From contig JAHLKD010000057.1 of assembly GCA_025526935.1 (NCBI GenBank), positions 282,194-346,193 on the forward strand: a stretch of DNA of 64,000 nt. The letters run 5' to 3'. Position numbers and translations under genes: made by a program. Shown here piece after piece: positions 11,945 to 19,728 of the stretch; the first letter of the stretch is position 1; each line of letters starts with the position of its first letter. The stretch comes from Cladochytrium replicatum. Taxonomy: Eukaryota > Chytridiomycota > Chytridiomycetes > Cladochytriales > Cladochytriaceae. The notes under the pieces were generated by a model. That model was not told the origin of the DNA and did no database searches. It saw only the letters and a list, made by a program, of their open reading frames with translations.

Positions 11945-12420
11945 TGTTAAAAACTAGCATATCAGACTGTTTGCTAATGGGTTATCCTTTGGGTTGTCTT
12001 TTTTCTCTTTGACCTGAGAGTTTTTTTGTCAATCCCTCTTCATTCTTATTTATGGACTTGTATTTCATGTATTTATATCCATGTTTGGCAGGTCCTGTGT
12101 GGAGTGATCTTGGCATTTAGTGGGGAATGTGGTGTGGCTTGGTCCTTTGAGTTGATGTGACCAATGTCTTTGACCACAGGTATGCCCACACGCACTGTTC
12201 ACTTGAATATAGGAGTTGATGTGACCAATGTCTTTGACCACAGCATTCCCTGGTTGCCTGACCAGCTTGGGTGTAGTGTACAGCCTGTCGGAGTATTAGG
12301 CATATACACACCTGGGAGAACAGGTACTGGGCCAAGAGACGGAACCTGGAGCTGTTGTGCTAGCTACAGTACAGCTAAAGACGCCCTACCGCTGCCAGGA
12401 GAAGCCCTTGGTTTTTAACA
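11945..12420 (+). repeat. 5' outer LTR of the composite element (S-type)
   Basis: 476 bp, with perfect 10-bp inverted ends TGTTAAAAAC/GTTTTTAACA. A 31-bp segment (GAGTTGATGTGACCAATGTC and on) is present twice, at 12149-12179 and 12213-12243. TATTTATATCC near 12068 is a possible TATA region. The same LTR occurs at 17478-17953 and, inverted, four times in 27575-32288. Confidence 0.92.
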
Positions 12421-12568
12421 GGTGGTGGTTTCATCCAGGACCCACCATTTTTGGACCTTTTTGTGCGTTCACTCAGGAACGTATTACCGGCTACACAAAC
12501 ACTTCCCTGATTACTCAGAATTACGGGCGATCAGTTTCGATTATTTTACGCATTTTTCTGAGCACAAT

Positions 12569-15550
12569 ATGTCGACAACTTCGAGGGTTCAGGATCGCTT
12601 GGCGAGGGCTCATGTTGGACAGCCTTTGGAACCTCGGGAACGATTGCGGCATCTTGCGGAGCGCTTGGGGGAACCTCGCAATGCGTGGAGGAATGCGTTT
12701 TTGTTGATGTATTCATTGGAGGACGTTGCTGGATTTTTGGCCAGTATTGGATCTGGCCAGATCGCTGTCCCGAATGCACTTGTGGAATTGCTAAACCGTG
12801 CGCGTGAAGAGGGACGCGCTGAATCGGCCGTATCGCTCGAGCAGCTTGAAATCGAGAACGATGCACTTGTGATGCAGTGCTCGGCGCTTGCGGATAACTT
12901 GGTTCTGGCGACGGATCAGCTTGATCCCATTGATGTTCCTGATGTCGAGGACGATGGAGAGAAGCGTTGGACTGATTCCCAGACCCAGACCGATTTTTGG
13001 GATGCCGATTTATCGAACCATGATGGAATTGGCCAAAACTTGGCAGACCTGCAGCAGGAACTGGCTAGTGCTTGTCGAGAGCTTCGCGTTGCACAGGAGA
13101 ATGCAGCGGAAGCACGGCGCAAGGCAGCCAGTGCTGCAGCGGAGCTAGAGACGGCTCGATCGGTGGAGGCAAAGCGAGTTTCAGCTCTGGATGACTTGGA
13201 GAAGCAGTTGAAGGTGTCCCAAGAGCTTGCCAGCCAACTCCGCATCGAGGCCGAACTGGTAGAGGCGGAATTGGCCTCAGTGAAGGCTGCCGGAGCCAGT
13301 CTTCGCACTCGTTTGGATCGCGCCAACATACCCGACGGCGAAATGGCGCAGCAGAGCGGGCGTGGGAGCGAGGTCTCTTCACAAAACGAAAATGGACCTC
13401 CAACGTTGGCAGATCGATTTTGTGGTCTGTGGCGAGCAGAATGCAGGGCCAACCACAAATTGCGTGAAGCTTTGGATTTATCAATTGCTGAATGTGACAG
13501 ATTGAAGAGGGATCGTGATCAGATTCGAGCATTACTTGCAGTGTCATCATCATCTGACGATCAGCACTCCGATATGCAAGAGCTTGGACCAAAGGACTCG
13601 GCATCACAACAAGCTTCCCCAGTTTTACCATCTGCCCAATTTGTTTTGAAAGATGCAGCTGTACCAACAGTGAAAACACTTGGAACTAGTGATTATCATG
13701 GACCTACAGCGGATGTTTTCCAGAGCTTTCCAGTTGGCCAATCTTCCCCTCCACAGGGAAACATTGGACTGGAAATTGTTTCAGCACTCCAACAAACTGG
13801 GCTTCTCACCAAACGATCAGAGAAGTTAGACCAGAATGCTCTAAACAGCATACCTCTTTTTGCTGGGACTTCTTCTTCAGGCCAGGCTGATGATGCCAGC
13901 TCAAATGAGTTAGGGAAGTTTTTCAAAGCAGTGACAAAAGTTGCAATTAGTCAAGCTTGGACAGAACCAATGCAAGCTCAAGCTATGGTGCTACGGTTCA
14001 AAGATAATTCTGCAGTGTCACGCTGGTGGGACGATCGTGATGAACAGTGGAGGCGTGAGCGTGTTCAGGATTTGGAAAAGCCAGCACAGCGTTATCTAGC
14101 AATTATAGAAAAAAATAATGGAGATTTGAAGCAGTGCAGTGAGCAAGAGCGAGTCTTTGCCACCTCTTGGGAATTTATAGATAATATTCTGTATCATAAT
14201 GCTGGAGGTTGGAAGGTATTTGTACCAACTGAGGTTGCCGAAGCAACTATCCTCCAGGATAGACATGAAAGAGGTGGTCATTTTTCTGCTGAAAAAATGT
14301 TTGCTGCATTAGCTACAGTCTTCTGGTTTCCAAAGATGCTGCATAAGATCAGGAGATGGGTCAAAGGTTGCCAGGTGTGTCAAGATCATGCCCGAGCACC
14401 CCCTCATTCAACTTTCCTCCGGAATATTGCAGCCATAACTGGTCGTTGGGCTCATTCATCTTTAGACAATGCAGGTCCATTCTGTGGTTGTCATCCATTG
14501 ATTGGCATTCTTGTTGTAGTCTGCTGCTTCTCTTCACGATGTCATCTCTACAAGTGTAACATCAACCCAACATCCGAAGAAGTTGGCAATTTGATATACG
14601 AGAGATATTATCCACTCCATGGTTTACCAGAGAGATTCACATCAGATAGAGGATCTGCCTTTGTTAGTGGGATGATGCAGACAGTCCTGAAGCGATTGGG
14701 AATCGAGCAGCATTCTAGTACAGCTCATCATCCACAGGCTAATCCATATGCAGAGAGCACAGTGAAATTGGCAGTTGCAGTTCTATCCAAATTAGCTGAT
14801 GCAGTGTACGATGGGGATGACTGTGGGTTAGCATGGGAGCGTTACCTTCCGATGGTTGAGTTCGCAATCAATTCACAAGTTCGAGCCAGTAATGAACCTT
14901 TGGGAGTTACCAGATTTGAACAGGATTTGGGATATAATCCCACTGGTCCAGGAGCCCTTATCGATTCGTCAGAACATCGTGCCCTACGGTCAGCTGATGC
15001 AGAAAGACTAGTCGATCGATTGAGGGAATTGCAAATCCAGTGCACTACACTTTATTCAGAATATCAGGAGTATTATAAAAGAGCTCAGGACACTAAGAGG
15101 CCAATTCCAATATTCAAAGTTGGAGACGATGTTATGCTCACCACCAAGCATATGAAGTTCTATCAACGGAAACTATCGGAATCTTGGGTTGGTCCATTTG
15201 TCGTTGAGGAAGTGGGCAAGTATGACACCTACCGTCTTGCACTTCCCAAAAAGTTTTCTCGTGTCAATCCTTGGTTTCATGTTTCAATGTTGAAGAAGCA
15301 TGAACCTCCTGCTCCCCGGCAGCAAGGTCGAGATAGGCCAGAACCGGAGCTCGAAGAAGATGGTGAATGGTATGAAGTCAAACGAATAGTGGCTCACCGG
15401 AAACATCGCGGGAAACTCCAGTTTCGTGTGCGTTGGTTAGGCTATCCGCCCTCTGATGACTCCTGGGAACCTGCTGACGAACTGGAAGAACATTCAGCTG
15501 ACACTGTTGCAGAGTACAAGGAGCGTGCAGGTGTTTTCATTCTTTTTTGA
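12569..15550 (+). CDS. Fused truncated Gag - integrase - chromodomain protein
   Basis: A 993-residue protein in one open frame. The ATG at 12569 is preferred over an upstream in-frame Met at 12422, which falls almost on the primer-binding site. Residues about 155-260 are an Ala/Glu-rich predicted coiled coil. Around residues 430-490 a Gag capsid start is recognisable (IPLFAGTSSS, then SAVSRWWDD). It then jumps directly to the pre-integrase region (FIDNILYHNAGGWKVFVP), so the rest of capsid, nucleocapsid, protease, RT and RNase H are missing. The integrase zinc site is complete (H566, H571, C601, C604). The catalytic triad is D633, D693 and E729, with canonical 35-residue D-E spacing. A chromodomain (about 931-975, FRVRWLGYPPSDDSWEP) ends the protein; such domains tether integration to modified histones. 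The frame is intact despite the deletion. Confidence 0.9.
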   Translation: MSTTSRVQDRLARAHVGQPLEPRERLRHLAERLGEPRNAWRNAFLLMYSLEDVAGFLASIGSGQIAVPNALVELLNRAREEGRAESAVSLEQLEIENDALVMQCSALADNLVLATDQLDPIDVPDVEDDGEKRWTDSQTQTDFWDADLSNHDGIGQNLADLQQELASACRELRVAQENAAEARRKAASAAAELETARSVEAKRVSALDDLEKQLKVSQELASQLRIEAELVEAELASVKAAGASLRTRLDRANIPDGEMAQQSGRGSEVSSQNENGPPTLADRFCGLWRAECRANHKLREALDLSIAECDRLKRDRDQIRALLAVSSSSDDQHSDMQELGPKDSASQQASPVLPSAQFVLKDAAVPTVKTLGTSDYHGPTADVFQSFPVGQSSPPQGNIGLEIVSALQQTGLLTKRSEKLDQNALNSIPLFAGTSSSGQADDASSNELGKFFKAVTKVAISQAWTEPMQAQAMVLRFKDNSAVSRWWDDRDEQWRRERVQDLEKPAQRYLAIIEKNNGDLKQCSEQERVFATSWEFIDNILYHNAGGWKVFVPTEVAEATILQDRHERGGHFSAEKMFAALATVFWFPKMLHKIRRWVKGCQVCQDHARAPPHSTFLRNIAAITGRWAHSSLDNAGPFCGCHPLIGILVVVCCFSSRCHLYKCNINPTSEEVGNLIYERYYPLHGLPERFTSDRGSAFVSGMMQTVLKRLGIEQHSSTAHHPQANPYAESTVKLAVAVLSKLADAVYDGDDCGLAWERYLPMVEFAINSQVRASNEPLGVTRFEQDLGYNPTGPGALIDSSEHRALRSADAERLVDRLRELQIQCTTLYSEYQEYYKRAQDTKRPIPIFKVGDDVMLTTKHMKFYQRKLSESWVGPFVVEEVGKYDTYRLALPKKFSRVNPWFHVSMLKKHEPPAPRQQGRDRPEPELEEDGEWYEVKRIVAHRKHRGKLQFRVRWLGYPPSDDSWEPADELEEHSADTVAEYKERAGVFILF

Positions 15551-15608
15551 GTTTATCTGATGACATGAGCTTTGGTGACCCAAAAGCTCATCTTCGAGGG
15601 GGCACCTG

Positions 15609-16076
15609 TTAAATTCTGTGTACCCTTGGAAGGCTTACCCATTGTTTTGTGCAATAGGCTTTTCTCTTGGGCTTGAGAAGTTTTTATGCTATTGCTCGAT
15701 TTATGTTTTGGGCAGTCATGCTGTTTATTTTCTTTATTGTAATTGTTGAATATTCTTCTGTGTGGGAATATTTATTGCGGTGTGAGGGTGGCTGGTTCCT
15801 TGAGACAGTGGAACAAACCAAACACTCACACACCACAGGTATAAATAAAGGAGACAGTGGAACAAACCAAACACTCACACACCACAGTCTTCCTGGTTAG
15901 CAATCCCAGCCTTGATTTGTATTAGCCACAGAGTGCTTGTGTGCAACAAGGGAATTTGCTTTATCATCACCCCATATTCAACTGGGCCAAGAGACGGAAC
16001 CTGGAGCTGTTGTGCTAGCTAAAGTACAGCTAAACACGCCCTACCGCTGCCAGGAGAAGCCCTTGGTTTTTAACAG
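15609..16076 (+). repeat. Inner LTR-like block (X-type U3 with shared U5)
   Basis: Starts TGTTAAATTCTG just after a purine-rich CGAGGGGGCACC and ends GTTTTTAACA, giving 468 bp. Its last roughly 95 bp match the outer LTRs almost exactly, but the U3 part is different. It has its own 37-bp duplication (15802-15838 and 15851-15887) separated by GTATAAATAAAG, a TATA-like sequence. It is followed by the same primer-binding-site region as the outer 5' LTR. This fits the 3' LTR of the Gag/INT element, placed inside a larger unit. Confidence 0.8.
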
Positions 16077-17477
16077 GTGGTGGTTTCATCCAGGAACTAT
16101 TACCTTCTTGTCTCAGTCGGTGTGGACCGACACATGGAACTACAGATACGGAGGATTCTCAGGATCGATTCTCACCTCCTACGCGAACGGGTTTTGCTCC
16201 TTATGTATCTCGAGCATCCCTGGTGGTTTCAACCTTCTTTTTGCTCTGGGGACTCTGGCACACTTTTTTGAGAGGAATTCCGACAGACCATCGCTTTCCT
16301 CGCTTTCTGATGTTGCTATCTTTGCTCCTGAGCCTTTTGACCAACTTCACTACCTTTGGTCTGCTCCAGAGGTCTTCGATTTTTGATTTCGCCAATTCTT
16401 GTCTGATCGTCGCGAACAGTACCTCAGAAGAACCGTCTCATCAAGCCGGATTGATTGGTGCCCAGCTCGCGTCATTTGGCGGAGGATTCATGGAGCTACA
16501 GCATTTCGAAGCTTTCAGCTTTGATCCGTCAGTTCTCGCTGGACCACGGCAAGTGCCTATCAAAACCATCGCCTACGCATTGCGAATCGATTCGTGTATT
16601 GCTCGCTCGGTTTCGTTGGCTGCCTGCAGAGTTATGGTGACATGTCCGTATGCATGCATCATGAACTTTGTTTCCTTCAACAACTCCATTGTTTCTTGAG
16701 ATGGCACCTCCATTGCCTGTGGATGCATCGCGCGCAACGCGGATACATGAAGTTTGCGGGACTTTTCTGGGCTTGGAGATTGGGGTCTACTTCACGTTGA
16801 CGAGTTTCCATCAAATTCGGGCATGTGGCGCAGCACGTGACGCGTTTTGTTTCCCACGGTTGTCTTCACATAGACATCACCTTGGTTTCTGGACACAGCA
16901 TACCATGAAGAGGTTTCCTTTCGATCTGTTACAGACCAACATGTGTCAACGGCTTTTGAAGAAACCACCTGCGCCAGTTGAATCTGGATTTTTTGTGTTA
17001 TATACCCCTATCGTAGCTGGTGTTGCTAGTGCACAAGCTTCCACTCTTTTGTCTTTGGGTTTTGTCATGGAGGATCCCTGATTTTTGCATTCATCAGCTT
17101 GCACTCTCAGTTCCTTGACACTTACCATTAGAACGTTGCTAGTTAGTCTCGTTCACCGCTTCTGCACTTGCATTGTTGTTTAGCTTTGCACCTGCGCTTT
17201 TGCTTGCGATTCCACCACACTGGGGTTTCGTATGTTATGGGCCCATTGTGGTCTACCTTGATCTTTGATCTAGAATGCCTGAAATGGTACGAGCAGAGTA
17301 CTCTATCCCTTTGGTCCTTTCTAAATTTCGAAGTCAGTCATATTGGATTGGGGGTTGTGTAAGTTTAGTTGTGAACTCCACACACATTCCTTCTGTTTCT
17401 CTATCGTATGTTTTCTTTTTTGTCTTTTTTGACGAGCGATACACGGTGACCCAGTGTATCGTCTTCGAGGCGGCATC
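16077..17477 (+). other. Short-element (S) body inside the composite
   Basis: About 1.4 kb that is nearly identical to the interiors of both short elements at 28052-29453 and 30410-31811 (opposite strand). It contains no recognisable retroelement protein. One frame, 16223-16699 (158 residues, Leu/Ser-rich N-terminus), stays open in all three copies. It ends with CGAGGCGGCATC directly before the 3' LTR, the likely plus-strand primer region. Confidence 0.8.
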
Positions 17478-17953
17478 TGTTAAAAACTAGCATATCAGAC
17501 TGTTTGCTAATGGGTTATCCTTTGGGTTGTCTTTTTTCTCTTTGACCTGAGAGTTTTTTTGTCAATCCCTCTTCATTCTTATTTATGGACTTGTATTTCA
17601 TGTATTTATATCCATGTTTGGCAGGTCCTGTGTGGAGTGATCTTGGCATTTAGTGGGGAATGTGGTGTGGCTTGGTCCTTTGAGTTGATGTGACCAATGT
17701 CTTTGACCACAGGTATGCCCACACGCACTGTTCACTTGAATATAGGAGTTGATGTGACCAATGTCTTTGACCACAGCATTCCCTGGTTGCCTGACCAGCT
17801 TGGGTGTAGTGTACAGCCTGTCGGAGTATTAGGCATATACACACCTGGGAGAACAGGTACTGGGCCAAGAGACGGAACCTGGAGCTGTTGTGCTAGCTAC
17901 AGTACAGCTAAAGACGCCCTACCGCTGCCAGGAGAAGCCCTTGGTTTTTAACA
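17478..17953 (+). repeat. 3' outer LTR of the composite element (S-type)
   Basis: 476 bp, matching 11945-12420 throughout as far as read by eye. It is followed directly by the target duplication GTCTT at 17954-17958. Confidence 0.92.
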
Positions 17954-18821
17954 GTCTTCTTGGAAAGTGTCATGTGGACAGAAATAACAACTCACATAAA
18001 TGTGACTTCCTTTTCTCTTTTCTTATGACATTGGGTTTTACACGGGTCTCAAGCTTCACCCAATAAAAGTTTTGCTTCTTGGCCCAAATACCCCTTCCGG
18101 ATAGGATCTGAAAGTTGTTCAATTTGTCAGTGGACCCAAACCCGACCAGGATGACCCTAAAACCCACCAATCCTTACTTTGGCTGGGGCTGCAGGTAGCT
18201 TGCTGTTCCTATATGCGCCTTTCTTTACCAGTAGAACAAGATCTGAGCCTAAGTTAGGCCAAATGCAAAAATGTCTGATTGAAGCACTATTAAGAAATCA
18301 AGAGTGATATTTACTCATTGGGAATAGTAGATTGGTAATGAAGCCGTACGTTTATAAAGGTACGCACTATGATTGAACGGCATGTTTGAGTCTCAGGATC
18401 GACTCCACTCAACCACATAGTAGCGGAGTAAGCTACCCTACTCCAACTATGCCAATTCAGCACAGCATCCTTCAGATAAAATATGGCTTGTCATTCGTGC
18501 CACGGCCGAAGACGAGGAGTGAGTTCCAATATTAATTTTTGCATAGATATGTTAAAAGTCTTGTTTGTGCAGGCAATATCTACCTGTTCAATGTACTAAT
18601 TTCGGCATACAAGTAGTACAAATCTCTTCCTGGAGCCAATTACTACCTGTTCTCCAATGCCTTAAAATACAAGGGACAAGAGAATCTGCGCAATCTCTAA
18701 GTAGCACTTCCTGAACTTATTGCATCTATTTTAGCTAATTTCCGCAGACTATGCCTGTAAAACCCCAAAATCTGTCACTTGGTGTCATTTAACATCATGG
18801 TTCCAATTAAACGTAATCATG
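17954..18821. repeat. R1 repeat, right part, and following unassigned sequence
   Basis: The R1 unit interrupted by the composite element resumes at 17954. It continues into a segment with GGGTT and ACCC motifs to about 18170 (CATTGGGTTTTACACGGGTC), matching the reverse complement of about 27290-27500. From about 18171 to 18821 no gene was recognised. A B-box-like GGATCGACTCC near 18390 was examined and rejected as a tRNA. Confidence 0.55.
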
Positions 18822-19720
18822 TTAGATAATTCCATCTGCTCTCAATAGTCGCATAATTTTGAATGCTGAGTGTTTGTGATTATGATCAAGAATGGGAAGT
18901 CCTAAAAGCTCTTCATCTGAGGAAAACTTGGAGAAAAGTCGAGCCCATTCGTCCCAAACAGCGATATTCCGGGTAACTTGAGCTGGTTTACACCATGGTT
19001 GAATAACATTGACACCCTTTATCGCATTGAGCAAGTAGAATATTAGCTGTTGTGTGGTTTTGCGCGATACTTCGTCGGTAATGTCCTTATGCTCGACCTA
19101 AGTGCAGTCCAAAGTTAACTGCGCAGACTGAACAAGTATTGGGTCTTTACCATCAATATCATTCCTCGGGAAATGGCACCAGTCATGATATATCCGATTC
19201 GTATGAAGTATGATTCCAGTGTGAAAACGGATCCCTGTTTAACCACATCATCAAACCGCGAGAAATAGGGACTAGGTCAGCTCACTTCTAGGCGGGCAGT
19301 CTGCCGTGCTGCCCAGAGATTTTTCATTTTTGATACAAGAAGCTCTAGCTCCTTCCCGCATTCCACTATAACCCCAGATACCACTTGCGGCGACCCACGA
19401 GTTTCTTCAGTTTCCTCTAGCACCATGCAAACAATTCTTCCCTCCACATCGGAGTTGCTGAGCTGATACATAACTCTCCGTGAACCATCGCTCCATATGT
19501 CTACAGGTTGCTGCGGGCCGGCGGAGCGGACTTGGTGCAATACCCGACAAGATATTTGCCAGGGACGAATCTGCCTGGCGTTAAGCACATTCACAAGACG
19601 CTCGGTCAAAAAATTTGATGTAGTGTGCGATACATCGCGAAGGTATATTGCGCTAACAGATGGAGATAATCGTTCAATACCAGCAACGAAATGTAGGTAA
19701 ACAAACCTGCCAACACCCAT
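18822..19720 (-). CDS. MED20: Mediator complex subunit 20
   Basis: Probable Med20, a head-module subunit of the Mediator coactivator of RNA polymerase II. The start MGV, the internal ELELLVSKMKNLWAARQTAR, the following frame YFIRIGYIMTGAISRGMILM (across a short intron) and the downstream LLNAIKG block match the layout of fungal Med20 proteins: a short N-terminus, a central strand-rich region, and 'vGt.smG...rGi..eveY'. A likely first intron removes about 53 nt after MGVG, joining it to SAIYLRDVSHTTSNF. Other introns lie near 19250 and 19100. The stop is at 18822-18824. Its start codon is 8 bp from that of MOCS1 on the other strand. Family assignment rests on memory of weakly conserved sequence, so it is moderately sure. 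Confidence 0.65.
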
Positions 19721-19728
19721 CCAAGCGA
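19721..19728. promoter_or_regulatory. 8-bp gap between divergent start codons (shared 5' region)
   Basis: The ATG of the MED20 candidate (complement 19718-19720) and the ATG of MOCS1 (19729-19731) are separated by 8 bp. The two transcripts must therefore start inside each other's coding region, or use downstream starts. A later MOCS1 Met at 19748 would not change this much. Confidence 0.6.

Larger units (their letters stand above)
11945..17953 (+). mobile_element. Composite three-LTR chromovirus-type retroelement lacking reverse transcriptase
   Basis: The 6,009-bp element is flanked by the exact 5-bp duplication GTCTT (11940-11944 and 17954-17958). Outer LTRs are 476 bp each, begin TGTTAAAAAC and end GTTTTTAACA, and appear identical or nearly so. 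Between them, in order, are a primer-binding-site-like GGTGGTGGTTTCATCCAGG, a Gag/integrase/chromodomain ORF, an inner LTR-like block (15609-16076), a second copy of the primer-binding-site region, and a 1.4-kb body. That body is also the interior of the short elements at 27575-32288. No protease, RT or RNase H sequence is present anywhere in the element, so replication must rely on enzymes supplied in trans. Near-identical outer LTRs plus an intact duplication indicate recent insertion as a single unit. Confidence 0.88.

Noticed and set aside
12422-12568. Upstream in-frame Met of the Gag/INT ORF
   Set aside because: It begins two bases after the LTR, inside the primer-binding-site region; the ATG at 12569 is more likely.
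12916-13679. Long minus-strand frames opposite the Gag/INT ORF
   Set aside because: Shadow frames of the Ala/Glu-rich coiled-coil codons.
11945-17953. Two independent insertions instead of one composite
   Set aside because: Only one 5-bp duplication is seen, around the outer LTRs; the inner junctions pass directly into primer-site and purine-tract sequence.
18340-18420. tRNA-like stretch with B-box GGATCGACTCC followed by CACTCAACCA
   Set aside because: No matching acceptor or D-arm could be folded upstream; spacing and stems do not fit a tRNA.
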